DNA of 64,000 nucleotides from Granulicella pectinivorans (GCF_900114625.1 NZ_FOZL01000001.1:1-64000), one strand, 5' to 3'. Numbered from the stretch's first letter, positions 47,888 to 57,727 are shown. Notes: generated from the sequence alone by a model not told the origin. A program made the numbers and translations.

Positions 47888-50599
47888 ATGGGAAATACAC
47901 CGTATCCGCAGACCGACCGTGACCTGATCCGGCGCATCGAGCGCAGCCCGAACCACCGCGCCGGGTATAAGCAGTTGGTGCGCGAGCTTGGTCTGGGTGG
48001 CGGGCGTGAGCGCAGGCTTCTTCTGGAGCAGCTCGGTCGGATTACGCTGCGTGGCGACCTGGTCAAGATCGACGCGGAGATGTGGTCTCTGCCCGCGGCG
48101 GCACCGGAGAAGACGGCGCGGCCTTCGCGTGCCGTGGAGCCGAAGCTTCCGGAAGAGCATCGTGCCACGCGCGACCGTCTGCTGACGGGCAGGCTCGATC
48201 TGCATCGGGATGGCTTCGGATTTGTGCGGCCTGAAGGGATGGCCAATCGCGATGAGGATCTGTTTATTCCTCCGCATGAGATCAACGGCGCGATGCAGGG
48301 CGATCTCGTGCTCGTCGATGAAGCTCCGCGGGGACGCGACGGGCGTCGCTCCGGGCGCATTGCACGTGTGCTGACGCGGCGGAATCCGACGGTCGTCGGC
48401 ATCTTCCACTACGCGCGGACGAGGCGGCGCAGCACCTGGGAAAACGCGCCGATGATCAATGGCAACTATGTGACGCCGCTCGACGAACGCATGGGTCAGC
48501 CGATCCTCATCCCCGACGGCCTGGAGTTGCCCGCGACGCAGACCACCGAAGTTGCGCATCGCGTGCTGGGTGAAGAGGCGCTGGCGGCCGCGTTCGACTG
48601 GAAGGATCCCGAGTTGCGGGAGCCGCTCGAAGGGCTTGCGGTCGATGTGGAGATTACCGACTTTCCTCTTCCTGGCAGGCCCGCGAAGGGGCGTGTGATT
48701 GAGGTACTGGGACGCCCCGACGACTTCGGGGTGGATGTCGAGATCGTCATCCGCAAGCACCACATCCCGCATGTCTTTCCGGCCAACGTGCTGGCGGAGG
48801 CGACGGCCTCGGCGGAGCAGACGGTCGATACGCTTGCAGAAGAAGATTTGAAGTGGCGCGAAGACTTCCGCCATCTCTCTATCGTCACCATCGATGGCGA
48901 GACCGCGCGTGACTTCGACGATGCCGTCCACGTCACGCCGCATCCGGATGGCACCTGGGAGCTGCAGGTGCACATCGCGGATGTGAGCCACTACGTGAGG
49001 CCCGGGACCGACCTCGATCTTGAAGCGCGTCTGCGCGGGACGAGCGTCTACTTCCCGGATCGAGCCGTGCCGATGCTGCCTCCGCAGCTTTCGAGCGGCA
49101 TGTGTTCGCTGCGTCCCGATGAGGACCGGCTCGTGCTGTCGTGCATCATGCAGGTGGATGCGCGCGGCGAGATCAGCAGCTACCGCGTGGCCGAGGGCAT
49201 CATCCGCTCGGCGCGGCGCATGACGTACACACAGGTGCAGGCGATTCTCGATCACGAGACCGTCGAGGATAAGACGATCCGCGATCAGTTCCTCGACCTC
49301 GGCGATACCTTCGAGAAGATGTATGCGCTGGCGCTGCTGCTCAACGCGAAGAGGAAGCGCCGCGGGTCCATTGACTTCGATCTGCCCGAGCCGGTGATCC
49401 GCTTCGATCCGCAGGGCAATATGGAGTCGATCGTACGGTCAGAGCGTGGATGGTCGCACCGGCTGATCGAGGAGTTCATGCTCTCGGCCAACGAGTGCGT
49501 GGCGCACTGGCTCGAAGCGCAGGCGCCGAGCATCTATCGCATCCACGAGATGCCCGATCCGAAGCGCATCGTGGAGTTCGAGGAGACAGCCGGGACGTTT
49601 GGGTACTCGCTCGGGATTGCGACGCTGCCGGTGAAGAAGGTCCAGATGAAGTCCGACCGGCGCGATGCGCGGGGCAGCGGCAAACAGGCACGTACGCACG
49701 AGGTGACGACCGACGAGATTCCCGTAACGCCGCAGATGTACCAGCGGTTGACGGCAAAGATCGCCGGCACGGCCGAGGAGAGGATCCTCGCATTCCTGAT
49801 GCTGCGGTCGCTGAAGCAGGCGCGGTACAGCGAGCAGAACGTCGGACACTTTGCGCTGGCGAGTCCGAGCTACACGCACTTCACCTCGCCGATTCGGCGG
49901 TATCCGGATCTGATCGTGCATCGTTTGCTGCGTGCCTTGTTGCAGGGCGGCGCGGAGGCTGAAGGCGGTGCGATTCGGTCGGATGACCCGCAGCCATGGG
50001 CCGCGAAGGCAGCAGCCGCGGCAGGCGGTAAGAGGAAGTTCGTGGCTCGTCCGCAGTACGATGCCGAACCAATTCCGGTCGAAGAGCTCGCGGCGATTGC
50101 GGGCGAGTCAAGCCAGTCGGAGCGCAGGGCCGACGATGCCGAACGCGAGTTGATGGAGTGGAAGAAGATGCGCTTCATGCAGGATCGCGTGGGGGAGGAC
50201 TTCTCTGCGATTATCCTCTCCTGCACGAAGTACGGTTTCTTCGTGGAGCTCGACGAACTGTTTATTGAAGGGCTGGTACCCATCGCATCGCTGGGGGCGC
50301 TGGATGGAGCGCGCGGACGAAGAACGGAAGAGGACCGATACGTCTTCCGGGATACGGACCGGCAGATCGTCGGGACGCGCTCGGGGCGTGTCTTCAAGAT
50401 GGGACAGCGCGTGCGGGTGCTGCTGGACCGGATCGACCAGCAACAACGACGGTTGCAGTTTGCGCTGATCGGCGTGGATGGGCAGCAGCCGGCGGCAGAG
50501 TCGAAGCCAAGCCCTAACCGCAGCGGCAAGCCGAGGAAGTCGAAGACCAAGGAACGAACGAAGGACCGCAAGAACAAGGGTAAACGGAAGAAGAAGTAA
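47888..50599 (+). CDS. rnr: ribonuclease R (RNase II/RNB family)
   Basis: A 903-residue 3'-5' exoribonuclease. Helical/winged N-terminal domain, cold-shock domains (HRDGFGFVRPEG), the RNB catalytic segment DGETARDFDDAV with the aspartates that bind Mg2+, YTHFTSPIRRYPDLIVHR, S1 domain (SAIILSCTKYGFFVEL) and a Lys/Arg-rich tail. It is longer than E. coli RNase R by about 90 residues, owing to inserts and the basic tail. It degrades structured RNA. The lipocalin gene begins at its stop. Confidence 0.95.
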   Translation: MGNTPYPQTDRDLIRRIERSPNHRAGYKQLVRELGLGGGRERRLLLEQLGRITLRGDLVKIDAEMWSLPAAAPEKTARPSRAVEPKLPEEHRATRDRLLTGRLDLHRDGFGFVRPEGMANRDEDLFIPPHEINGAMQGDLVLVDEAPRGRDGRRSGRIARVLTRRNPTVVGIFHYARTRRRSTWENAPMINGNYVTPLDERMGQPILIPDGLELPATQTTEVAHRVLGEEALAAAFDWKDPELREPLEGLAVDVEITDFPLPGRPAKGRVIEVLGRPDDFGVDVEIVIRKHHIPHVFPANVLAEATASAEQTVDTLAEEDLKWREDFRHLSIVTIDGETARDFDDAVHVTPHPDGTWELQVHIADVSHYVRPGTDLDLEARLRGTSVYFPDRAVPMLPPQLSSGMCSLRPDEDRLVLSCIMQVDARGEISSYRVAEGIIRSARRMTYTQVQAILDHETVEDKTIRDQFLDLGDTFEKMYALALLLNAKRKRRGSIDFDLPEPVIRFDPQGNMESIVRSERGWSHRLIEEFMLSANECVAHWLEAQAPSIYRIHEMPDPKRIVEFEETAGTFGYSLGIATLPVKKVQMKSDRRDARGSGKQARTHEVTTDEIPVTPQMYQRLTAKIAGTAEERILAFLMLRSLKQARYSEQNVGHFALASPSYTHFTSPIRRYPDLIVHRLLRALLQGGAEAEGGAIRSDDPQPWAAKAAAAAGGKRKFVARPQYDAEPIPVEELAAIAGESSQSERRADDAERELMEWKKMRFMQDRVGEDFSAIILSCTKYGFFVELDELFIEGLVPIASLGALDGARGRRTEEDRYVFRDTDRQIVGTRSGRVFKMGQRVRVLLDRIDQQQRRLQFALIGVDGQQPAAESKPSPNRSGKPRKSKTKERTKDRKNKGKRKKK

Positions 50600-50658
50600 T
50601 GGGCTGGCCGCGTACAGGCAATCCAGCATCGAACCATAGGAAAGCCTTGGAGATGACG

Positions 50659-51189
50659 ATGCGGGATTGGCTGCGAGTGGCGGTGGGATTGGTTTTGGTG
50701 GCTGGAACACTCGATCTTCGCGCACAGAGCGTGACGGCTGTGCCGCAACTCGACCACGCCCGTTACGCCGGGACCTGGTATGCGATTGCGGGTTACCCCA
50801 GCAAGCGCCTCAAGCGGTGTGCAAGTGATGTGACGCAACTGGTGGCCGAAGCGGACAAGGCCAGCCAGCTTCAGTTCGTCGAGGCGTGCAAGGTGAAGGC
50901 CGGCTTCTATGATGCGAACAACATCACCGCGAAGGCGCAGGATAAGAAGGTCCTGGACGGTCGATTCAAGATCACGACGCTATGGCCGTTCACACGGAAA
51001 TACTGGGTATTTGCGCTGGCCCCGGACTATAGCTGGTCGCTGAGCGGAAGCCCGAATCGCAAGGAGCTCTGGGTGTTCTCGCGTACCCCCACGATGAGTG
51101 ATGCGACCCTGGCTGAGATCAAGGCCAAGGCGGATGCGATGGGGTTCAGCTCGGCCAAGCTGGTGATGATGCCGCAGAGCGGGCATTGA
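50659..51189 (+). CDS. bacterial lipocalin (Blc-like)
   Basis: A 176-residue protein from the ATG at 50659, preceded by GGAG 7 nt upstream (an ATG at 50599 overlaps the rnr stop but adds a non-signal segment). Signal peptide MRDWLRVAVGLVLVAGTLDLRA, then the lipocalin motif YAGTWYAIAGYPSKRLKRC, and IKTT-like strands with FTRKYWVFALAPDYSWSL. No lipobox is seen, so it is probably periplasmic. It binds a hydrophobic ligand, perhaps a lipid. Confidence 0.9.
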   Translation: MRDWLRVAVGLVLVAGTLDLRAQSVTAVPQLDHARYAGTWYAIAGYPSKRLKRCASDVTQLVAEADKASQLQFVEACKVKAGFYDANNITAKAQDKKVLDGRFKITTLWPFTRKYWVFALAPDYSWSLSGSPNRKELWVFSRTPTMSDATLAEIKAKADAMGFSSAKLVMMPQSGH

Positions 51190-51242
51190 GCGGCAGGGAA
51201 AAGGCAGACGCTTGAGCGCCTGCCCTTTGTCTCTTGCGTCGC

Positions 51243-51842
51243 TTACGCCGTGATACGTTCCCATGGCTGCATGACTTTCACCGACTTCATCCCGGCAGCG
51301 GTCGCCGACTGAATCCCCATCTCGGTGTCTTCGAAGACGAGGCACAGCTTCGGGTCGACGCCCAGCTTCTCCGCCGCCAGCAGGAACGGCTCCGGATCTG
51401 GCTTGCCGTTCACATACTCGCCCGCGCAGACCAGCGTGTCGAACTTGTCGAGGATGCCGAGTATCTCGAGCGACTTCACCACGCTCTCGCGGGTCGAGCC
51501 GGAGACGACGGCGAAGGGAATCTTGCCGTGGGTCGCATGGACATGCTCCAGCACCTCGGGCACGGCCTTCAGGTCGCCGAGCATCTCGTAGTAGAGGCCT
51601 TCCTTGCGGTGGTGCAGCTCTTCGACCGGCATGTTGACGCCATGCATCTCGTTCAGCGAACGGATGATCTCGACCACCGGCATGCCGCCCCACGCGTAAA
51701 AAAGCTTCTCTTCGAAGTTCACGTTCCACTCGCCGAGCGCCTTCTTCCAGGCGACATAGTGCAGCGGCATCGAGTCGACGATGGTGCCGTCGCAGTCAAA
51801 CAGATAGGCCGCAAACGGACCTTCGGGCAGTTCCAGCAACAT
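51243..51842 (-). CDS. HAD-superfamily phosphatase (beta-phosphoglucomutase/GPP-like)
   Basis: A 199-residue haloacid-dehalogenase-type enzyme: DCDGTIVDSMPLHY motif I near residue 16, VVSGSTRESV motif II, GKPDPEPFLLAA with Lys motif III and FEDTEMGIQSA motif IV. It should act on a sugar phosphate. The start codon shares its last base with the lepA stop (TGATG), so translation is coupled to lepA. Confidence 0.92.
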   Translation of the reverse strand: MLLELPEGPFAAYLFDCDGTIVDSMPLHYVAWKKALGEWNVNFEEKLFYAWGGMPVVEIIRSLNEMHGVNMPVEELHHRKEGLYYEMLGDLKAVPEVLEHVHATHGKIPFAVVSGSTRESVVKSLEILGILDKFDTLVCAGEYVNGKPDPEPFLLAAEKLGVDPKLCLVFEDTEMGIQSATAAGMKSVKVMQPWERITA

Positions 51843-53644
51843 CAGTCTTCTCCAATCTTCAATACGGCGAGGAACGCTTCCTGCGGGATATCGACCTTGC
51901 CGATCCGCTTCATGCGTTTCTTGCCTTCCTTCTGCTTGTCGAGCAGCTTGCGTTTCCGGCTGATGTCGCCGCCGTAGCACTTCGCGATCACGTTCTTGCG
52001 GATGGCGGTAACGGTCGAGCGCGCGATAACCTTCGCGCCGATGGCGGCCTGGATCGCGACCTCGAACATCTGCCGCGGGATCAGCTCACGCATCTTTTCC
52101 ACGAGCACCTTGCCGCGGTCGTACGCGAAGTCACGGTGCACGATGATCGAGAGCGCATCGACTGGCTCGCCGCCGATGAGGATGTCCATCTTCACCATCG
52201 GCGAGACCCACATGCCGGCCAGGTTGTAGTCGAGCGAAGCATAGCCGCGCGAGACGCTCTTCAGGCGGTCGTAGAAGTCCAGCACGATCTCGTTCAGGGG
52301 GAGCTCGTAGGTCAGCATCACACGCGTCTCGGAGACGTACTCGATGTTCTGCTGGCGTCCGCGCTTGTCCTCGACGAGCTTCAGGATGTTGCCGACGTAC
52401 TCCTCGTTGGTGAGGATCTTCGCGATGATCGCGGGCTCCTCGATGCTCTCGATCTCCGTCGGATCCGGCCAGCGCGAGGGGTTGTCCACCTCGAGCACAC
52501 TACCGTCGGTCATGGTGATCTTGTAGCGCACGCCGGGAGCTGTGGTGATGAGGTCGAGGTCGTACTCGCGCTCCAGACGCTCCTGGATGATCTCCAGATG
52601 GAGAAGCCCAAGGAAGCCGCAGCGGAAGCCGAAGCCTAGCGCAGCCGAAGATTCCGGCTCGAACGAGAAGCTTGCATCGTTCAGCCGCAGCTTTTCGAGC
52701 GCGTCGCGCAGCATCGCATGTTCATGTGAGTCGACGGTATAGAGACCGGCGAAGACCATGCTCTTGATGTCTTCGAAGCCCGGCAGCATTTCGGCGCAGG
52801 GGCGGGAGTCTTCCGTGATGGTGTCGCCGACCTTCGTGTCGGCAACATTCTTGATCGTCGCGACGAAGAATCCGACCTCACCCGCCGAAAGCTCTTCGAG
52901 CACGACTGGCTTCGGCGTCATGACGCCCATGCTCTCCACGTCGAAGACCTTGCCGTTGGACATGAGCCGGATCTTCATGCCCTTGCGCAGCTTGCCGTTG
53001 ATGATCCTGGCCAGCACGATGACGCCTCTGTATGGGTCGAACCAGGAATCGAAGATCAACGCCTGGAGCGGAGCGTTCACATCGCCCTTCGGCGGAGGCA
53101 GAAGCGTGACCACGGCCTCCAGGATGGACGCCACGTTCAAACCCGTCTTCGCCGAAACGGCAATCGCATCGTCCGCGGGTAGACCGACCGACTTCTCGAT
53201 CATGGCCTTGGTGCGTTCAATATCGGCAGAGGGAAGATCGATCTTATTAATGATCGGCAAAATTTCGAGGCCGTTTGAGATGGCGAGATACGCATTCGCC
53301 AGCGTCTGCGCCTCCACGCCCTGCGAGGCATCGACCACCAGCAGCGCGCCCTCGCACGAGGCGAGCGACCGCGATACTTCATACGAAAAGTCGACGTGGC
53401 CGGGTGTGTCGATCAGGTTCAACTGGTACGTCTCGCCGTCTTCGGCCTTGTACATCATGCGCACCGTATGCGCCTTGATCGTGATGCCGCGCTCGCGTTC
53501 GAGATCCATGGCGTCGAGCACCTGCGCCTGCATCTCGCGTGAGGTCAGCGAGCCCGTCATCTCCAGGAGACGGTCGGACAGGGTGCTTTTGCCGTGGTCG
53601 ATATGCGCAATGATGGCGAAGTTGCGGATGTGGCTTGGATCCAT
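51842..53644 (-). CDS. lepA: elongation factor 4
   Basis: A 600-residue GTPase: G1 AHIDHGKST, DTPGHVDF, NKIDLP, and the LepA-specific C-terminal domain ending GDISRKRKLLDKQKEGKKRM. It back-translocates stalled or mistranslocated ribosomes. The normal length is 595-605. It is divergent from the MltD-like gene, with 154 nt between, and is followed by an overlapping HAD phosphatase. Confidence 0.97.
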   Translation of the reverse strand: MDPSHIRNFAIIAHIDHGKSTLSDRLLEMTGSLTSREMQAQVLDAMDLERERGITIKAHTVRMMYKAEDGETYQLNLIDTPGHVDFSYEVSRSLASCEGALLVVDASQGVEAQTLANAYLAISNGLEILPIINKIDLPSADIERTKAMIEKSVGLPADDAIAVSAKTGLNVASILEAVVTLLPPPKGDVNAPLQALIFDSWFDPYRGVIVLARIINGKLRKGMKIRLMSNGKVFDVESMGVMTPKPVVLEELSAGEVGFFVATIKNVADTKVGDTITEDSRPCAEMLPGFEDIKSMVFAGLYTVDSHEHAMLRDALEKLRLNDASFSFEPESSAALGFGFRCGFLGLLHLEIIQERLEREYDLDLITTAPGVRYKITMTDGSVLEVDNPSRWPDPTEIESIEEPAIIAKILTNEEYVGNILKLVEDKRGRQQNIEYVSETRVMLTYELPLNEIVLDFYDRLKSVSRGYASLDYNLAGMWVSPMVKMDILIGGEPVDALSIIVHRDFAYDRGKVLVEKMRELIPRQMFEVAIQAAIGAKVIARSTVTAIRKNVIAKCYGGDISRKRKLLDKQKEGKKRMKRIGKVDIPQEAFLAVLKIGED

Positions 53645-53798
53645 ACTCGTGACGAAACCCTCAATCTATAACGATACAGCAGGGAGGAGGCGATTCGACG
53701 CCTGTTCCCCGATCCCCGCGCCCTCTTCGCGATCTTTCCCGTCTTACAATCAGGAACGGCATCTGAACACGGATGGATCTGTTTTCTGAGGTAAGCGA

Positions 53799-55682
53799 AT
53801 GAGTGAGAGCACGTTTTCCCGGCTGGCCTGGCGCTGGTCCCTTGCGGCCTGTACCTGCGCCCCGCTCGTCTTCCTGGCCGGGTGCCCTGACGACTCCGTA
53901 AGCAAGTCTCCCGTGGCCAGCGTGCCCGCCTACGCGACCGCGCCCACCATCCAGCCAGCCGCAGCGGCCGCAACGCCCGCTGCCACGCCGTTGCAGACCC
54001 AGGGCGTGCAGAACGCTCAGGACGCGACTGCAAATTATCGTGCGCAGCAGATCATCGCGAACGCCGAGCGGTCCTACAAGTCCGGCGTGGCGAACTACCA
54101 GGCGGGCCGTCTTGAAGCAGCGCGCACCGACTTCGACTTCGCCGTGGACGCGATGCTGACCAGCGGCATGGATCTCAAAGGCAACCAGGCACTGGCCGAC
54201 GAGTTCGACCGGCTGCTGAATGCCGTCAACTCCCTGGAACTCGCAGCGCTGAAGCAGGGCAACGGCTTCTCCGCTCCGGTCGAAGCATCGCCGATCGAGT
54301 CCGCAGCCGACCTCACCTTCCCCGCGAACCCAGAACTGACCGCAAAGCTGAAGGGGGAGTTGACGACGGCATCCGATCTCCCGCTCGTTATCAACGATCA
54401 GGTCGCGGGCTACATCAACTACTTCGCGAACTCGCCCTCGTTCCATGCGCACATGCTGCGCTCGCTCGAACGCGCCGGCAAGTACAAGGACATGATCCAG
54501 AAGATCCTGCGCGAGGAAGGCGTGCCGCAGGACATGATCTATCTCGCCGTCGCCGAGAGCGGCTTCCAGCCGCAGGCTATGAACGGAAGCTCCGGCGCGG
54601 GCGGCATGTGGCAGTTCATGCCCACCGGGGCCTATGGACTCAAGCGCAACGGATGGTTCGACGAACGCTTCGATCCGGAGAAGAGCTCACATGCCTATGC
54701 GCGGTACATCAAGGCACTGCACAACCAGTTCGGAGACTGGTACCTCGCCATGGCCGCGTACGACTGGGGCCCGGGCAACATCCAGCGCGCCGTAATGCGT
54801 ACCGGCTACGCGGATTTCTGGGAACTCTACCGGCGCAATGCGATGCCGGCCGAGACGCGCAACTATGTGCCGCAGATTCTGGCCGCGGTCATCATGGCCA
54901 AGAACCCCGAGAAGTATGGCCTGGACAAGATGGTGCCGGACGCACCCCTCATCTGGGATACGGTCACCGTCGACTATGCGGTCAGCCTTCCGCTCATCGC
55001 GGATGTGACAGGGACCAACGTCTCTGCCATCGTCGCGCTGAATCCGAGCCTTCTGCGCATGACCACGCCGAACGATCAACCGTTTGATCTTCACATTCCC
55101 ATCGGCACGTCGAAGCTCTACACCGAACGCATGAAGGACATCCCCGAAGAAAAGCGTGCGACATGGCGCTTCCACGAGGCGAAGGCCGGCGAGACGCTCG
55201 CCTCCATCGCGAGCGACATGCATGTGCAGGCGAGCGTGCTGGCCGAGGCCAACGAAGTCAGTCTCAGCGCGCCGGTGGAGGAGGGCGATGAGTTCGTCGT
55301 CCCGATCGCCGGATCCGTTGCATCCACGCACCCTTCGCGCTACACGACGCGCCGAGGCGACACGTTGATCACGATCGCGGATCGCTTCAATGTATCTCCG
55401 GAAGATCTTCGCCGCTGGAACAATCTCTCCTCGAGTGCCGTGCAGGCGGGTCGTTCGCTTGCTGTTGCGGAGCCCGTTCATCTTGCACCTTCGTCGCGAG
55501 CCCGCGCTCGTGGACGTGCCTCAAAGGCGCGTGGATCAAGGCGTTCGAGCATATCGCCCACTTCCAACAAGAGCCGTGGCGGAGCTACGAAGACGACGAC
55601 GAAAGGCGCATCGACGAAGACAAGCGCGAAGCCCGCAGCGAAGAGTGCAAAGAGTTCACCGCATCATCGTTCGTCGAAATGA
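53799..55682 (+). CDS. MltD-like membrane-bound lytic transglycosylase with two LysM domains
   Basis: A 627-residue lipoprotein: lipobox in FLAGC near residue 28, an Ala/Pro linker, an SLT domain with catalytic Glu in AVAESGFQPQAMNG and GMWQFMPTGAYGL, two LysM domains (HEAKAGETLASIA near 455, TTRRGDTLITIADRFNVSPEDL near 520) and a long basic Ser/Thr/Lys tail. It should cleave peptidoglycan in the periplasm. The tail of about 90 residues is unusual and reads like a low-complexity binding region. GAGG precedes the ATG. Confidence 0.92.
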   Translation: MSESTFSRLAWRWSLAACTCAPLVFLAGCPDDSVSKSPVASVPAYATAPTIQPAAAAATPAATPLQTQGVQNAQDATANYRAQQIIANAERSYKSGVANYQAGRLEAARTDFDFAVDAMLTSGMDLKGNQALADEFDRLLNAVNSLELAALKQGNGFSAPVEASPIESAADLTFPANPELTAKLKGELTTASDLPLVINDQVAGYINYFANSPSFHAHMLRSLERAGKYKDMIQKILREEGVPQDMIYLAVAESGFQPQAMNGSSGAGGMWQFMPTGAYGLKRNGWFDERFDPEKSSHAYARYIKALHNQFGDWYLAMAAYDWGPGNIQRAVMRTGYADFWELYRRNAMPAETRNYVPQILAAVIMAKNPEKYGLDKMVPDAPLIWDTVTVDYAVSLPLIADVTGTNVSAIVALNPSLLRMTTPNDQPFDLHIPIGTSKLYTERMKDIPEEKRATWRFHEAKAGETLASIASDMHVQASVLAEANEVSLSAPVEEGDEFVVPIAGSVASTHPSRYTTRRGDTLITIADRFNVSPEDLRRWNNLSSSAVQAGRSLAVAEPVHLAPSSRARARGRASKARGSRRSSISPTSNKSRGGATKTTTKGASTKTSAKPAAKSAKSSPHHRSSK

Positions 55683-55789
55683 AATTCAGCATCTGACAAG
55701 TAAGGCTCACACGCAAAAAAAGTGTGTGTGCGGTTACTAGCGCATGCTACAGTCGATTGCTAGAATCCCTGCCGTAGATGCAGTACATT

Positions 55790-55833
55790 TATGCCGAGTA
55801 TGAAGCGGTGATATGCCGAGTATGAAGCGGTGA
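55790..55833 (+). repeat. tandem duplication, 22 bp x 2
   Basis: The unit TATGCCGAGTATGAAGCGGTGA is repeated exactly at 55790-55811 and 55812-55833, just upstream of the histone-like gene. It may be a duplicated promoter or regulatory element. Confidence 0.8.
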
Positions 55834-55915
55834 GTTGAGCAGCAACAAGGCATTGAGGCAGCACAAAGTTTTGATCGAGACGCTGGATCGAGACCTGAGT
55901 GAAAAGGGAGACGAG

Positions 55916-56953
55916 ATGGAACGCGACAACCAGACGGACACGATGAAGTGGCATGCTGCGGCCGATGACGATCAGAATGAAACCGGTCACACCAGCCATA
56001 GCTTCGATGATGAGCAGGACGACGAAGAAGAAGAGATCACTCTCACTTCGGACGATGACGAAATGAACGGCGACGAGGAAGACATGGAAGACGAGATCAA
56101 GACCGAAATTACCGAGCCCCTACTGCACGAAACTCCGCACACCGAAGAGGCCGATATCCCGGCCGCTCCCGCGACACCCGCCGAAGGCTACACCCCGGCT
56201 GAGACCATGGCCACCGAACCTGTCGATGTCGTCCCCGTGCCGACCGTCGGCGAGATTCTGAAGTCGCTTCCCTCCAGCAAGAAGGCGGCAACGAAGAAGA
56301 CCGTGGCCAAGAAGACTGCGGCGAAGAAGATTGTTCCCGCCAAGAAGGTCGTCGCCAAGAAAGCCGCACCGGTGAAGGCTGCGGCTCCAGCAGTGAAGAC
56401 TACGGCGAAGAAGGCCACGCCTGCCAAGAAGACGGCAGTTCCGGCCAAGAAAGCAGCCGCGAAGAAGACTGTTCCCGCGAAGACTGTTGCCGCGAAGAAG
56501 GTCGCGCCGCTGAAGAAGACCGCGAAGAAGGCTGCAGTCAAGGTCCCCGCGAAGAAGGTTGCGATGCTGAAGAAGGTCGCTGCGAAGTCCACGAAATCTG
56601 CCGCGAAGAAGTCGGTTGCTCAGCGCGGCGGTCAGGTTGTCCCTAAGAAGGCAGCCGGCAAAAAGAGCACCGTCAAATCTAAATCCCCATTGAGAGGTAT
56701 TCCCTTGGCAACAAAGAAAGCAGCAGCGAAGAAGACAGCGGCTCCGGCGAAAAAGACGGTAGCCAAGAAGGCTCCCGCAAAGACACCCGTAAAGGCACCG
56801 GCAAAGAAGGTCGTAGCCAAGAAGGTTGCAGCTCCCGTGAAGGCCGCCGCTCCCGCGAAGAAGGTCGTAGCTAAGAAGGTTGTGGCCAAGAAGGTCGCTG
56901 CCAAGAAGACCGTCGCGAAGAAGGCTGCCAAGAAGCCCGCTGCCAAGAAGTAA
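55916..56953 (+). CDS. histone H1-like lysine/alanine-rich protein with acidic N-terminal domain
   Basis: A 345-residue protein from the ATG at 55916 (GGGAG 6 nt upstream). A TTG at 55835 would add 27 residues without support. The N-terminal 90 residues are strongly acidic (DDEQDDEEEEITL), followed by a Pro/Ala linker, then about 220 residues of KKAA/PAKK repeats as in bacterial histone H1-like DNA-compacting proteins. An in-frame TTG at 56705 with GAGAGG 7 nt upstream starts a second typical H1-like N terminus (LATKKAAAKK), so the gene may be a fusion or produce a short C-terminal form. Confidence 0.85.
   Translation: MERDNQTDTMKWHAAADDDQNETGHTSHSFDDEQDDEEEEITLTSDDDEMNGDEEDMEDEIKTEITEPLLHETPHTEEADIPAAPATPAEGYTPAETMATEPVDVVPVPTVGEILKSLPSSKKAATKKTVAKKTAAKKIVPAKKVVAKKAAPVKAAAPAVKTTAKKATPAKKTAVPAKKAAAKKTVPAKTVAAKKVAPLKKTAKKAAVKVPAKKVAMLKKVAAKSTKSAAKKSVAQRGGQVVPKKAAGKKSTVKSKSPLRGIPLATKKAAAKKTAAPAKKTVAKKAPAKTPVKAPAKKVVAKKVAAPVKAAAPAKKVVAKKVVAKKVAAKKTVAKKAAKKPAAKK
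56692..56707 (+). promoter_or_regulatory. internal ribosome binding site and TTG in the histone-like gene
   Basis: GAGAGG (56692-56697), 7-nt spacer and TTG at 56705-56707 in frame. The peptide would be 82 residues, all basic repeat. Codon context is not otherwise distinct. Confidence 0.35.
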
Positions 56954-56986
56954 GCCTCTACCTGGCGGCTCGTCCGCCCGAACCGA

Positions 56987-57039
56987 AAGAAGGCTCGAAT
57001 TCATTCGATCAATCCGATCGAGAGAATTCGAGCCTTCTT
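56987..57039. terminator. bidirectional terminator between histone-like gene and peroxiredoxin
   Basis: A 16-bp perfect stem AAGAAGGCTCGAATTC / GAATTCGAGCCTTCTT with a 21-nt loop, between convergent genes. Confidence 0.85.
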
Positions 57040-57062
57040 CCATTTAAGAATGAGCTTTGGCG

Positions 57063-57614
57063 TTATTTTGCCGCTGCGATCGCCGCGAGCACTTCGTCCG
57101 AGTGAACCTTCACGTCGACCTTCTCCCAGACCTTGGCGACCTTGCCCGAAGGATCGATGAGGAACGTCTCGCGGTTGGCGAACTTCATCGCGCCCATGCC
57201 CTTGACCGGCACGCCATATGCGTCGACGACCTTATGGTCGGGATCCGCAAGCAGCTTGAAGCTGAACGTATCCTTCGAGCACCAGGCCTTGTGGCCTTCC
57301 ACGGTATCGAGCGAGACGCCCAGCACCACCGCATTGGCGGCATCGTACTTGGCCATGTCGCGCTGGAAGTTATGCGCTTCGATGGTGCATCCGGTCGTCT
57401 GGTCCTTGGGGTAGAAGTACAACACCACCCACTTGCCCTTGTAGTCCTTTAGCGAAACCAGCTTGTCTTCCTGCGAGGGCAGGCTGAAGTTCGGTGCGGT
57501 GGCACCCGGCTGAATCGTATCGGCTGCCTTGACCTTCAGTACCAGACCACCAGCGGTCACAGCGGCTGCCACGGCGGCGAGCCCCAGGCTTCTGAGCAAC
57601 AATCCCTTGCGCAT
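57063..57614 (-). CDS. exported peroxiredoxin (BCP/AhpC-TSA family)
   Basis: A 183-residue protein from the ATG at 57614, preceded by AAAGGGAA. A hydrophobic signal sequence (LLRSLGLAAVAAAVTAGGLVL) is followed by a thioredoxin fold with peroxidatic Cys in TTGCTIEAHNF, NVVVLGVSLD-like strand and KAWCSKDTF, whose Cys may be a resolving residue. It should reduce peroxides in the periplasm or at the membrane surface. It converges on the histone-like gene through a strong terminator. Confidence 0.9.
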   Translation of the reverse strand: MRKGLLLRSLGLAAVAAAVTAGGLVLKVKAADTIQPGATAPNFSLPSQEDKLVSLKDYKGKWVVLYFYPKDQTTGCTIEAHNFQRDMAKYDAANAVVLGVSLDTVEGHKAWCSKDTFSFKLLADPDHKVVDAYGVPVKGMGAMKFANRETFLIDPSGKVAKVWEKVDVKVHSDEVLAAIAAAK

Positions 57615-57727
57615 ATTCGTTCCCTTTCGATTGGGGGCGTGCGGCGGCGAAAGAAAACGCGCTCGGACACCCACGGATATAGTACGCCCGAGAGCGTATA
57701 TCAGTTGTCACGAACGTGCAGATTTAC

